Of a DNA stretch of 64,000 nucleotides, positions 11,911-25,133 are shown piece after piece. The stretch is taken from positions 342,400 through 406,399 of the forward strand of contig JAKJXP020000040.1 of the NCBI GenBank assembly GCA_022225965.2. The letters run 5' to 3'. The first letter of the stretch is position 1. Each line of letters opens with the position of its first letter. This DNA comes from Diatrype stigma. Taxonomy: Eukaryota > Ascomycota > Sordariomycetes > Xylariales > Diatrypaceae. The position numbers and the translations under genes were made by a program. The notes under the pieces are model-generated. The model was not told where the DNA came from, did no database searches, and saw only the letters and a list, made by a program, of their open reading frames with translations.

Positions 11911-12944
11911 CTTTTAAAAACATAATGTTAAGAAATAAAGGAATATTTTAATATCCTTTTATATAACCGTTTTATTATTAGGTATATATATATATTAAAA
12001 AAATAATAATAAACCAAATAATTATTAAAGGTAAAACTAATATATATTATAATATTTACGAAATAAAAGTTCCATTTAAATAATCGCAAACGAAAACCCG
12101 GCAATTATACTTATAAAGGTTTATTACATTAAGCTAATATATAAATACATATCGAATATAATAATTACTTACTTCATTTTTCTTTCGCGATATAATCGCG
12201 AATTTAATTACCAAAATAATTATTTAAATATTTTATTTAGCGATTATTACTTTCTTTTTATTTATTTTTCCAGCTTTATAATAACCTTATTATAATTAAT
12301 TAGCAACCTTATTATTTCGTTAAAGGTTATTTTTGTTATAACATTTATAAGGTTGCAATTATTATAAATTTATCGAATTTCGTTTATTTCTTTGTTTTTA
12401 TAAAACTAGCGGAAAGTTATAAAATTAATTATTAATCGTTTTTCGTTCGTATCTTTTCTTTATATTAAGCTTTAATATAAAAAAAAGAATTTATATTACA
12501 AACGAACGATATAAAAGAAAATAATACAGGTTTTAAAATAACGTTAATAATACGATAAATAATATATTTAACATTAAAGCTTTATATTATGCCGTACATT
12601 TCGCTAATAAAAATGTTATAAATAACTCGCTTACATTTAATAAACGGTTTATAAATAATATTCCTAATAAAAAAAGATTCGTTCGCTTTAAACGTAGGAT
12701 TTTTATTACCGAATATAATAAATAATATATCCGATTTAAAAGTTTAAGCCCTTATTATTAATAAAAGAAACATTAACGAATACATATAAGTAATAATTTT
12801 AAAGATTTAATTAAATATAATTAAATTTAAGGGTTTTGTTATTTATTTATCATTAAATCCGAATATTAAATAATTTGATTTCTTTAAGATTTAATTCCGT
12901 ATATTAAATAATCGTAAATAATTAAAAGTTACTTTTTATTAATA

Positions 12945-13672
12945 TTATTAATATTATTATTATTATTACGCCGATTATTTACTTATATATATATGGGCGT
13001 ATAATATACGGTATATATGCGATTTATATTCCGCGTAATAAACCGGCTAAATGGAAAAAATTTATGCGTTACTTATTCGCTACGTTATAACGGCAACTAC
13101 TGTTTGATTTCGTCGTTAGCTTGCTGGGTACCTATTTATTTAGCCGACTTAGTAGTAATTATCGTTCATTTTAAATAAAAATAAAGAAATTCTAGCCTTT
13201 TCTTTTTATAAACGCCGTTTTTAAACTGTTATACTTAATCGCTTAAAATGCGGCAGCGTTTTATTATGTAATTTATTATATTAACCTAATAATTCGATAA
13301 AAAAAACCAATAAGAAAAAAACCGCTAAGGAAAGCTGGGCCTATATCGCCGGTACCTTTTCGTTTTTCGTTCGAATTACCTTATCTTTTTATATGTACCT
13401 ATCGACCTTTCGGCCTTATATATCACTTAGGCTTCCGGAGTTTGCAATTTTGACCTTTCCTTTTTTTCTTTTTTTCTTCTTTTCTTATAGCCCGTATTAT
13501 ACGTATTTCTTCGTTTTTATTTAGCTGCTATCGCGTTATTTTTAAAATCGTTTTTATAATTATATATATTTCTTTTTCATTTTACGATTCGAATAATATA
13601 TGTTTCGTAATAATCGATAACGATATGAAATTCTTATTAATATTTAAAGTTATTAATTAATTAATTATTTTA
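12945..13672 (+). repeat. tandem unit 1 (offset 739 bp)
   Basis: Starts in an ATT run, then ACGCCGATTATTTACTTATATA, and ends near TTATTAATTAATTATTTTATAAT. The next unit repeats the same order of landmarks: GCGATTTATAT, AATAAACCGGCTAAA, TTATTTAGCCGA, CTATTTTT/ATATGTACCTA, CTTAGGCTTCCGG. Confidence 0.75.
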
Positions 13673-13679
13673 TAATGTA

Positions 13680-14370
13680 TTAATAATTATTATTATTATT
13701 AATTTTACGCCGACTGCTTACTTATATATATATAGGCATATAATATGCGGTATATCTGCGATTTATATCCTACGTAATAAACCGGCTAAACGGATAAAAC
13801 TACGCGCTGCTTATTCGCTGCGTTTTAACGGCGGCTGCGCCTCGGTTTCGTTGCTAACCTGTTAGGTGCTTACTTATTTAGCCGATTTGGCGGTAATTAC
13901 CGCTTATTTCAAATAAAAATAAAAAAATCTCAGCCATTCTTTTTTTAAACGCTGTTTTTTAATTGCTACATTTAATCGTTTAAAATGTAATAGCGTTTTA
14001 TTATATAATTTATTATATTAACCTAATAATCCGATAAGAAGAAACTGGGCCTACGTTACCGGTGCTTTTTCGTTTTTCGTCTGAAGCGCCTTATTTTTCT
14101 ATATGTACCTACCGATTTTTCGGCCTTATATATTACTTAGGTTTCCGGCGTTTGCAATCTTAACCTTTTTCTTTTCTTTTTTTTTCTTATAGTTCGTATT
14201 ATACGTATTTCTTGGTTTTTATTTAGCTATTATCGCGTTATTTTTTAAATCGTTCTTGTAATTGTATTTATTTCTTTTTTGCTATATGATTCGAATAATA
14301 CATTTTTCGTAATAATGGGTAATAATACGGTATTATTATTAATACTTAAAATTATTAATTAATTAATTCC
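13680..14370 (+). repeat. tandem unit 2
   Basis: Second head-to-tail copy, differing from unit 1 mostly by C/T and G/A transitions and a few indels (it lacks a short segment near 14040). It runs straight into the AAT microsatellite. Confidence 0.75.
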
Positions 14371-14372
14371 TT

Positions 14373-14492
<120 letters not shown>

Positions 14493-14559
14493 ACTTATTA
14501 TTAATAATTTTAAAAAATTTAAACCTTAATCTTTTATTACGATAATCGTTAAAAGCTAA

Positions 14560-16350
14560 GAAGTTCGAATTTAATTAACTTTCGAAGCTTTTATTAATAA
14601 TTAAATTGCTTTTATATAATAAGCCGCGAAAACCTTAGGTACTTTTCGAAATAGCCTTTAAGACCGCTATAATAGGAAATTACTTTGTAATAAAGCTTAT
14701 TTCGACATTTAACGATTATTACTAGCCGAGAAAAAGCTCGTTATACGAATCAGTCTTTAGCTTTTTGCCTAAGGCTGGCCGTTAACGATATAGAACCTTA
14801 AGTTCTTAGATTATAAATTCCTAACAGCGAAAAACGATTTCCGCCCGTTTAGGTATAACTGGTATAAGAAATTCCTGGCCCGCTATTTCGAAATTAAGCT
14901 AAAAAAGCCCGAGCCTTCGATTAACGCCGTTGGAACGATACGAATTATTAAATTATTTCCGAATGGTTTAATTTTTTCTAAGTTAACCCTTTTAACTTAC
15001 GGCATCGTTAAAAACAATATTTTTAATATGAACGAAAAGGAATTAATAAAAGAAATAAAGATAATGCTAAGGTGGTTATTTTTCGAAAGAAATAAATGAG
15101 CTTTCTTTAAATAGCTTAGAAATTGCGAATAAGTATTCATTATCGAATATATTAATTTAAAGAATTATAACCTTTCGCTTTATATAACTTTTTAAAACTA
15201 ACAAATATAATAAAACTAAATGAATAAAATTATTAATAGCCGAATAATAATATAAATTAATCCGAATAAATGAATTAATTAAAAGATTACTCTTAACTGG
15301 TTAAAGCATTTCGATTATTATACGAAACTATTATTTTATAGCATTTATAAGTTATTAGGTTTCGATAAGTATTCGAATTATATCTTTTTTAAATTTGTTA
15401 ATACTTATAACGAAAATAAAATCGTATTCTTTTATTTCTTCCTTTACGTTATATATGTATTATAACCCTTTAATGTTAGTATTTTTAATGTATTATTTAA
15501 GTTATATAAACGAATTATTAACGAGCAGTCTTTATTTAAAACTCGGGCGGTTAATAATAAGTAATCTTTGTTATATTATTACAAAGCCCGACGTTTTATT
15601 ATATCGAATATACCAAGTGCTTAAAAAGGTTTAAAATTAATATTACTTAATCATAATAAGATACTTACTAAATATCGACCGTAAACGTTTTTATTAATTA
15701 CGTTTTAAGATTTTAACGAATAATAAGTTAATATAACGGCAAATCCTAAAGAGAAATTCGTTCGCCAAATTAAGGATATTATTAATAAATTTAATGTTAT
15801 ATGTTTAAGTTCGTTAAAAAGAGTATACGCTTTATAGAAGAAACTTATTTAATTAGCTTAGCTTATATTTAATTCTTATAAATAATTAACGAAGGCTTAA
15901 TAAGAAAATAAAAAGAAAATAAAAAAAGAAAGAACAATAGCAAGCACTATTAAAACGCAAGGGTATTAATAATAAAAAACGCTTTTCGGAAAAAGCAGAA
16001 ACGGAAACAAGCTAAATACTAGAAAATAACCGGAAGGAAACGCAATAAGGTGCTTAAGAAAAGAACGACCTTCGTAAAGAACGTATAAAAAGAACTAAAA
16101 CCCGATTTTAATATATTCGAATAAAGCGTAATATAAAGTGATTTGTAATATTATAATACCAAAGAAGAGCATTCGAAATGGGTTTATAAGTGAAATAAAT
16201 TATGGGTTAAAAGTAGCCAAACTTTAAGGCTGGCCGATAATTAAGGTTAAGACGTTAATATCGGCGTAAATATTTAGCTTACGGAAAAGAACATTTTATA
16301 TAAATGCGAAAAAGTAATTCATAACGAAACGTAAATATAAAACATAATTA
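14560..16350 (+). mobile_element. second Fot/pogo-type transposase relic, RIP-mutated
   Basis: The plus frame near 14810-15330 reads RYNWYKKFLARYFEIKLKKP (DNA-binding/HTH end), then NIFNMNEKE near 15024 and WLKHFDYYTK near 15298. These equal the pogo-family motifs NW..RFL.R.PEIK, YNMDEKG and WLKHFD..TK around the first catalytic aspartates. Further on, KLLGFDKYSN and VL*PFNVSIFNVLFKLYKR match 'LILDGH.SH' and 'LLQPLDVGCFGPLKRAY'. A basic C-terminal region lies near 15960-16200. Many in-frame TAA/TAG codons are present and ends were not located, so only the transposase extent is given. Inactive. Confidence 0.75.
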
Positions 16351-17224
16351 AAACAAAAAAATAAGAAATTCGTAATTTAATTAAAGCAATAAATACGTTA
16401 ATAATAATGAAATAATAGTTAAATCGCCGTATAAAAAGGCGTTTTTAATTTAAGGCCTAAATATTACTAAGACCTTTTATCGACTTAGTTTAAAAATGGC
16501 TTCTTATATTAATACGGAATTAAGATATTGGTTTAAAATTGCTAGTTACGTATTAATCGATGTAATAATATTGAAATAAACGTTACGCTTTATTTAAAAA
16601 CGAATAAATAAAGAATTAAAACATACGTTAAAAATAATTCATTTCATATTTAAGAAATAATATCGTATATTCGATTTATATTAAGAGAAAACGCCTAATT
16701 ACGTTAAAGTATTAATTATTATTTTAATTCCGATACGTTAGAAATAATGACTTATATTAATAATATAAAACTTTAAATTAAAGTGGTTAATATTAAACAA
16801 AGCTTTATAAACATATTAAAGAAACGAAAATTAAGCTATTATACGTTATTTATCGAAATAATGCAATAGCTTTAGTATTATAATAATATCGATTCGAAAA
16901 TACCGATTCAAATATTATAATTATTAAGAAATCGTAAAACGGCCCGTCGAATTACTAATATACGTATAGGTTTAATAAATTATATTAAGTTTAATCCGAT
17001 ATTTTAAATTAATGGTAATAATAAACCTAAATCCTTAAGGCTAACGGATAATAATGCCAGATCTTTAAAAAGAACATTAGTCGTTATAATAGAAAAATAA
17101 AGCAAATATTTAATTATAATAGAAAATAATAAATATATTCCAAAAACGGAAAAAGAACTAGCTAATAAGGCTAAATAAATATTTAAACGCTATAAATTAA
17201 AGCTTAAAAATACGAAAAAGCTTA

Positions 17225-18085
17225 TTAATAATTATATTATTATTATTATTACTTATACGTCGGTTATTTAATTATATATATAAGATATGCGATATACTTT
17301 CGGTATATTTTCTTATATTCGAACTTTTAATTATAAAGGCGTTACGATATAGCTGTTAAAAAGTAATAAGTAAGTACTTATTTTTAACATTACCTAGGTA
17401 TTTGGTTTTAGGCTTATAGCGCTCTTTTTTTTAAACGGGTCGTAGCTTTTCCGTTACGTCTTTTTAATAGTTTCGGAATATAACGACGTATAAGCTTTAA
17501 AAGAAAAATAAATGTTTTTAAGAAGCCGATAATTACTTTAAGGTTTAAATAAAACCTTTATTTCTATTTTTACGTAATTCATTTAATAATTATTAGCTTG
17601 GTCGGATTTCGGTGAAGTTTTCGGCGATGTCGATTGTATTTTTAAAGGCGGTTATTAAATAAAGGTCGAAATAGCAGCGGCCGCGGCTCGAACGCGACGG
17701 TTATCGGTCGGCGATTGCTAGAATCGTCGTAATTGTTTTATTCATTTAATTATCGTCGTGCGGTACGGGTAATTAAAAAAAGCGACTTAGCCGCGTTTAT
17801 TCGGCGATATTGCGGTTAATTCGGTAAGAAATAAACCGTTAAATAACTAGGTTTAAAAGAAGAAATAAAACAAAACCGAATATCGATGTTAAGTAATTAG
17901 TTTAATAACAAAGTCGTCGATATTTTCCTTTTTGCTAATAAGTAACCAGGATGCGCCAAAACCGAGCGCTAATTACGAGAAAGCCTTAGATTCGATTTTT
18001 AAAGGCAAATGAACCTCTGGTTACGGGCGTTAAGGAAATTCGAATTTCTTTTATTTCGAAATATAACGAGCTAAATGCTGCATTA
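17225..18085 (+). repeat. dispersed direct repeat, copy 2 (about 850 bp)
   Basis: Homologous to 11055-11910 but less mutated: it keeps GC-rich patches such as GCAGCGGCCGCGGCTCGAAC near 17671. With copy 1 it brackets the tandem duplication and the second pogo relic. LTR pairing is possible but TG...CA ends and a target duplication were not found. Confidence 0.65.
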
Positions 18086-19007
18086 CTGTATTAAACGCCT
18101 TATTAATAATATTAAGGAATTATTTAAAAGTAATAAACAAATAATCGAAAATATTAAGGAATTACTTAAACGCAATAAATACATATTTAAAAGCATTAAA
18201 AAAGCCGCCTAAAAATTTCGAAAAGCCGTTTAAAAGAGTTTATAAATATATTAAAAACATAAAGAAACGAAGCAATATAAAAAGCTAATCCTTAAATTTA
18301 AAAAACGATGTAGCGAATATAAAAAACTGTTTAATATATACGATAATTATAAAAAGCCAAAAGAAAATTAATAAATATAACGAATAGCCTTACGTAAGGC
18401 AAAACAAATAAATACGGATATTATATTTTTAATAATTAAAAAAATAAAAAGAAATTTCTAACTGAATTAATCGAAAATCGAAACCTTATACTGGAAATAC
18501 GGCGTTTTAATAACTTAAAAAAAGAACGAAAACGCTTAAAGGAATATATGTTTGTATTAAAAAGGAAACAGTTTTAGCCCGTATTTAAAACGTATTATTA
18601 CGATATATGCAAATATAAAAAAATAAAGATATTATCGACTTATTAAAAGAAAATTAAATATTTATTAAATTGATATTTAATTAATATAAATACAAAATAA
18701 AGCTAGGCCTTATTTATAAGACGTTATTAAATATAAAATCATTAACGAAATCTTTTAATTTTTATATAATATCGGCCGTATAAATTATTAATTACGAATT
18801 ATTCTTGTTATAATAATTTATTTCGTAATTTGAATTATTAAAAATAATATATATAAAAAGCGTATAATTATAAATTTACGATTATAAAATAAAGTAATAT
18901 TAAAAGATATATATTCGTTATTTAAATAATACGAAATAATTATAAAGTTATACAAAAAATAATTTATTATTATAATAAGAATTTCTTTATTAATTCTTAA
19001 TATAAAA

Positions 19008-19267
19008 TATTACGTAATACAGTAGTTCCTAAGATTACTTAATATTACGTATTTTTACTTAATACTGCCAAGAACTATATAAAAGTTTTTAAAATCCCTA
19101 GTACTTCATAGCAATTCATGCTTTTATTACTTCATAACTTTATTTTTATATTAGTGATAAATAATACTAAGCACTGTATAGCGGTGCTGTACCCTTATAT
19201 ATAATCGACGTTATCGACGCCGCTAACATTTCTAGTTAAAAGCAGAAAGTCCGGAACGTCCATAATA
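19008..19267 (+). repeat. solo LTR, copy A (260 bp), RIP-mutated
   Basis: Begins TATTACGTAATACAG (originally TG...) and ends CATAATA (originally ...CA). It is flanked by the 5-bp duplication TAAAA (19003-19007 and 19268-19272). It matches the unmutated copy at 42740-46398 over its whole length, with C-to-T and G-to-A changes. Confidence 0.85.
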
Positions 19268-19302
19268 TAAAAAGAACTTTAAAACGTTTTTATTATCGTA
19301 TA

Positions 19303-19690
19303 TATTATGTAATACGGTAATTCTTAAAATTATTTAATATTACGTATCTTTATTTAATATTATTTTATGCGATATTATTATTATTATTCATCTTATGCTA
19401 ATTGCTTACCTATATACATACAGGCATGTAATATACGGTATATTTGCGATTTATATTTACCTGTAATTTATATATACCTGCGATTTATATATTAAAAACT
19501 ATATAAAAGTTTATAAAATTCCTAATATTTTATAATAATTCATGCTTTATTACTTTATTACTTTATTTTTATATTAATAATAAATAATATTAAATATTTC
19601 ATAACGATGTTATATTTTTTTATTTAATCAACGTTATTAACGCCGTCGGCACTTTTAATTAAAAGCAGGAAATCCGGAATGTTTATAATA
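19303..19690 (+). repeat. solo LTR, copy B, interrupted
   Basis: Same LTR family (TATTATGTAATACGGTAATT...AATGTTTATAATA). It is split near 19375-19495 by about 120 bp that resembles the ATT...GGCATGTAATATACGG start of the 739-bp tandem units. No matching target duplication was found. Confidence 0.65.
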
Positions 19691-20811
19691 ATGAGATATT
19701 TATTAGTATTTTAAAGCTGCGCCATCGTCGCGTAACCGATGCGATAACGCAGCTAGGGTAAACTAATAATAAGGATTTCGAATTTGATGTTAAATTTAAT
19801 AAAATCCGTAATTTAATAAAGTTATTCTTAAACGTCTTTTCTTTTTTAAACGTTTTTTTTTATTATAATAAATAGGACTTTTATTATAAAAAGTAATAAA
19901 GTAATATTAATTTAACGTTTTCTTTAATAATAAATACCGTTTCTTTAATTTAAATAAAAATAAAAATAATTCTTTTATTATTATCGCTTATATCGATATT
20001 TCCAGTAATAAGCGTAATAATAATATTAATAAAATATGTATTATTAGATATATATATATATATATATATATTATTATTTAATAGTTATTATAATGCGGCG
20101 ATAGCCTTATATGCGACTAAAAAAGCGCGATAATCTCGGTTCGAAAGAAAAAGAAGCCCTTTTTTTTAAAACATGCGACGCGAATGTAGCGTTATCGTAA
20201 TTATATGGCCGGATTTGTTCGGAATTAATTCTTATCGCTGCTATTATTTTATTTATAACGGTAATAACTGCTAAGATTACTTCGTTTTAAGATACGCCTG
20301 TTTTTAAATATATGTACTTTTTCGTTATTTAACCAATAAGTTTACGATGCTTTAGTTTTTCGTTAATTCCGTCGTTACCGCCGTTATGTTAAAATATAAA
20401 TAGCTAAAAGCTAATAACGTAATAGCTAAGCATAAGCGAAGTTATTTTAAGATAAAAGTATATAAAGTTATTTTCAATTATAGTTTTTAAAGTATATAAA
20501 ATTCATTTTATAAGCATATTAATTACGTACCGCTTACGTAATAAGTCTTAAAAAGAAAGTTATTTATTTATATTACTTTTTTATTTTCCGGCTATTAGTT
20601 TTTAATAGCTTATTTATTCGTTTTAAATATTTATTTTTAATTTAAGTTTATAAATCGGTAATTTTTAAGATTTAACGACGTTTAATTATTACTTTAATAA
20701 CGCATATGCATTGTTTTAATAATAACTTACCTTTAAGATTATCGGATTTTCGTATTTTAATAAGTATTTTAATCGTTAATTATTTAGTAATTTATTTTTA
20801 ATAAGTTTATG

Positions 20812-21043
20812 TATTATGAATATCCCGGATTCCTTGCTTTTAGCTAGGAGTGCCGGCGGCGTCGATAACGTCGACTATATATAAAAGCATAGCACCGTTA
20901 TGTAATATTTAATATTACTTATTACCAGTATAAAAATAAAGTTATAAAGTAATAAAAGCATAAATTGCTATAAAATACTAAGAACTTTAAGGACTTTTAT
21001 ATAATTCTTAGCAGTATTAAATAAGAATACGTAATATTATAAT
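20812..21043 (-). repeat. solo LTR, copy C, inverted and truncated
   Basis: Reverse-oriented copy: CCCGGATTCCTTGC...GTCGATAACGTCGAC...TTCTTAGCAGTATT. It lacks the LTR start (the TGTTACGTAATACAG end), which is replaced by unrelated AT-rich sequence. Confidence 0.65.
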
Positions 21044-21639
21044 TTATTTTTATTTACGTATGTTCTTTTTTTCTTTTATTAAATTTTAATATAATAATAA
21101 TAGCAACATTATTATTATCGTTTCGTTATTTAGATTTTTATTTCGTTTATTATTACGCTTAATTATTACATTTAATATATACTTATATGTTAGCCTTATA
21201 TAAGAAAGCTTTAAAAAAAGCTTTATAAATATAACTGCCGGCTTTTTGCTTACGATTCTTTAAATAAGACTTTGTTTTCGTAAAAGATTAAAACATGTAT
21301 TAATTTTATTTTTAATAATTATTTCATTTATTATTATTTCCTTTTAATATATATCCGATTAATTTAAACTTATAACTTACGTTATTATAAGATTATTATT
21401 AATTATAGTTATAAAATATTAAATGCTTAATAATAACCTTACATTAATTAAACGGTTATATATAACGTTATTTATATTATATTAAATATATATAAAGTAT
21501 TATTAATTATTACTAGTTTGTATTTGTTATTATTAGTCGTTATAAGTATTTATTAAATATATTTTAAGTGTTTATATTTCCGAATCCTTAAAAAAGCCTT
21601 ACGTTTATAATTAAGTTTTGGATTTTGTTAATTTGTTGC

Positions 21640-21825
21640 AAAACAACTGAGCCACTGGTTCCAAAATACACATAATAAGGTATGTCAAAAGATCTGTAGC
21701 TGCGGAGGTACTAATTCTGCAAGCTATTGGCATATATGAGGGGTAAAGTAGGATGACGTAGCTCATAGCTGGAGTGGGTATGAGGTTTGTTCACCAGCTA
21801 TGGGGCTTGCTACGTAACATAATTA
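21640..21825. other. small normal-composition island without a gene
   Basis: About 185 bp of balanced composition between AT-rich blocks. No ORF, tRNA or repeat is visible. It may be surviving single-copy DNA that once joined the flanks before transposon insertions. 21826-22555 is AT-rich and holds nothing recognisable. Confidence 0.4.
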
Positions 21826-22559
21826 TTTAATATAAATAATTAGTTTTAATTTAAAATCTTAAATAATTGGTTTAATATTTTTATTATTAATAAATATAAA
21901 ATTAAATAAAAGATTAAAATATTTTATTAATTCTTAAAAAGAAGCTTATATTAATTAATATAAAGATTTAATAAGACGTTATTTAAAATATATATAAAGA
22001 TATCGTAAAAGCTTAAAGTATAATTTAAAAACTTAATTTCTTTTATTTAAACCAAATATATTAATAATAAATTTATAAAGATAGCGGCTAAAAATATGCG
22101 AACTTCTTTACGGCAAAAGACAGTATAGGAATTCTTAAATTTAAACAATATACTTTAGTTTTAAGCCGAATTAACGCACGGCTATTAAGTTGCGCCCTAT
22201 TACCAGCCCTAAATACGTCTTAAATTAAAATGTTTTTAAAGGACTTAAGCCATTTAGCTGCCTTGGTATGGTTTTAGCCGCCTGGGTTTTTATGTATATT
22301 ATATAAAGCTACGATTTAATAAACTATTAAGAAAAGTAAAGCAGTTTGCATACTTTTGGCCGTTACTTTCGTAAAAAATAATTTTGCATTAATTATATAT
22401 AATAAATTACTTATATATAACTCGAATATAAGTTAATATTATAAAACCTACTTATGTTAATTTTATTTTATTTTTCTTTTTTATTTTCTTATTTCTTTAT
22501 TTCTTATTATTTCTTATTACTTATATATATTATAACAGTGTCGTTATTCTTTAACTCGG

Positions 22560-24273
22560 TTAGAAGATTATACAGCAGGTTGGAGACTTAATAAGCTTGC
22601 CTGGCAAGTCATTAGCAGGAATGTTAGGTCCACACAGATAAGATCCGTTCTTCGTTGTCTCCTCCATAATATCCTTGAGCCGGTCATCAAGGTTCTTGGA
22701 GTCGATACGGTCTCTCTGTTCTACCACTAGAAGATGTTTGTCGATAATATCAAGGACCCCACGAAACCAAGTGTTACCTTGACACTTAGGATGATCCAGC
22801 AGTGAAGTTATCCAAGGTTTGATTGCAGGGTGGATGCGATATCCCGGTTCGTCCTCGTTTGGTCTCACTTGGTAGAATGGAGCGCTATCCCTGGAAGGTG
22901 TAAGCTCGGTTGGCATCCTTGATTCCCTGAACTGGTCTACTCCATCATTCCCTTTCAGTACCCAAGTGATGAACTCGAGAAAGATGCAGCCAAGAGACCA
23001 CATATCAAACTTGCGTGACCGCTTGATGCGGACCCGAAAGGCTGGACGGTCAAACTCTGGGGGGGCATATTCCCTAGTGCCGGACTTCATCGATGATTCG
23101 GCGTCGCGGTTGCTGGTGACTTGTTGGTAGAATCTGGCAAGTCCAGCATCTGTTATACACAGTGTGCCGAGATTGTTGACATTTGGTTCATCATGGAATA
23201 AGAGAATATTCTTCGGTTTTAAATCCCCATGACAGCCATTTTCATTTGGCTCGTCGGGGATCAGCTGCCTGGGTTGTTGGTTTGATTCTTGGTCTTCATA
23301 CGGATGGTGCAATTTTCGAATACCACTTGTAATGCCTTTGATTTGTTTGAGTACCCAACCGACCACGTCTAATGTCATGGCCTCATCAGTCCACTTGTAG
23401 TTTTTCCAGAAACACTTCAGGTCTCCACCACCAGCCCATGGGAAGAAGAAGAAGTATTGAGTACCCCTTGCGAAGGAATCGATGACCTTTATCAGATGCT
23501 TGTGCTTAAGACTCTGGATTTTAAATAGAGCCTCATCCTCTCTGTTGAATTCTTTCGCGTTGTCCGTATGTAACCGTTTCATGGCGAGGGTGGGAGGTTT
23601 CTCTGGAGGCTTCCAACTATGTTAGCACATTGGACTCTTGTTACGGAGAAAACATGGAAATATATATAGGAAAACACAGCACCACACAACTGGATGCCGG
23701 GAGTGGAGGGGGAGAGAGTTGAGGGGAAAGGTCAAAAGAGCTAACTGTGGCTGTATATCCAGGCTTGAGATGCATAGGGTGTATTTCGACTTTGTAGACA
23801 ACGCCGAATCCGGTAGACGGAAGCGTGTCCAAAACCTCTTGAATAGGCAATGGGCACTTAGCAGCAAGTACCTTGCCACGAAGCTCTCCGATGGTTGGTG
23901 ACAAGAAATGCCATTGGGCCAAAAAGAAATGCACGCGATCCGAGGGTCCAAACTTGGCCAACTCGAAGTTTTGGTTGATCTGCTCTTCGTCAAAAGGGAG
24001 GTCCTTGTCGCTGGGCCTATTATCTTCGCATAACCACTTCCATGTCTCTGCGTCGAGTCTGCCAATGAATGCAATGATTGAAATTATCTTAATCGATTGC
24101 TGCCACGTAATGGAATCGGCTGTGAGTCTATGTCGGACGCTTTGTGGGATAAGAGGCTCGATCTTATCGTTTGGAATAAACATGCACTCGTCCTTGTCAT
24201 AATTATATGTGGAACGTGCCGTGGCCATGGCATTTTTCCAGTCACTAATGTCATCTTGGTTTAAAGAGTTCAT
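22560..24273 (-). CDS. atypical protein kinase-like protein with helical N-terminal region and CaaX-like end
   Basis: Two exons, 24273-23746 and 23609-22560, give about 525 residues. The intron (GTTAGC...GCTAAC...GGAAG) is inferred from frame, and its acceptor could differ by a few bases. Residues 1-150 form a helical region without known name (WQQSIKIISIIAFIGRLD, FFLAQWHFLSP). The kinase domain follows: glycine loop STGFGVVYKVEI near 153-164, lysine in LAMKRL near 187, HGDLKPKNIL near 303 (HRD replaced by HGD), DAGLARF near 330 (DFG replaced by DAG), an APPEF activation-segment end, and DMWSLGCIFLEF. The C-terminus CCIIF has the form of a CaaX prenylation box. The catalytic Asp and Lys are present but the altered motifs leave activity uncertain. 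Same architecture as the gene at 33897. Surrounded by RIP-mutated repeats but itself not mutated. Confidence 0.75.
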
Positions 24274-24902
24274 CGTAAAGATTTCATTAAGAGAAAGGTT
24301 AAATAAAGAAAGAACAAGAAAGATTAAACGTTGGTTTTTAAACTTAGGGGGTTATTTATATTATAACATTAAAATATTTATATTAAACATAATATATAAA
24401 AAAGAATGTCACATTATTAAAATGAAACCGTTATTGCTTTAATAATAATAATATAATATATTTTTATTATATAAAAAGAAAGGTAATTATTATAATATAT
24501 AATATATAATATATGTTTTATATTTTAAATTATTTATATTATTTAAGAAAATATAAATTTTATCGTTATTATTATTTAATTAATAGCGATAATAACTATT
24601 AAAAGTATTACGTTTTAAAATACGTTTATTTTTAAGTATATATGCTTTTTAATAATTCGACCGATACGTTTATAATGCTTTAACTTCTCGTTAATTTCGC
24701 CGTTATTGCCGCCGTTCGTTTATTCGAAGCTATTACCGCCGCTTGTAACGACGAAATCTTTAAGCTAGGTTTAATATAAGTTGCGTTTTAATTCCGTTTA
24801 TATTGCTTTAATATTATTAATAAACTATTAAAACCTTTAATATCGCCGAAATAAAGGCTATGCGGTTTTTATAAACATTTTCATTATTATTATTTATAAC
24901 GA
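24274..24902. repeat. AT-rich tract upstream of the kinase gene
   Basis: RIP-like composition. 24580-24730 is similar to 20250-20400 (both carry ACGTTTTAAAATACG-type, GTTTATAATGCTTTA-type and TTCGCCGTTATTGCCGCCG-type segments), marking another dispersed repeat. No gene. Confidence 0.55.
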
Positions 24903-24907
24903 ATATT

Positions 24908-25133
24908 TATTACGGGCTAATGGGCTTTATAGGGATTAATAGAATAAATTCCCAATTAATATTGTAAAATCTAAAGCTAAAGAAAGAAAGAAGGAAAAGT
25001 AAATACAGGAAAGAAAGGTTCGAAGGTATATAGGCAAAAGGGCTAGCCGCTAAAGGGCGCTAGCCCTTTTTTGGAAATGTACATATAACCTTTTAGCACC
25101 TTTGTATATATATAGCCTATATATACCATAACA
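24908..25133 (-). repeat. 3' LTR of the gypsy element
   Basis: 226 bp, starting TATTACGGGCTAA (TG mutated to TA) and ending CCATAACA. Contains the palindrome AAGGGCTAGC...GCTAGCCCTT. Confidence 0.9.
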
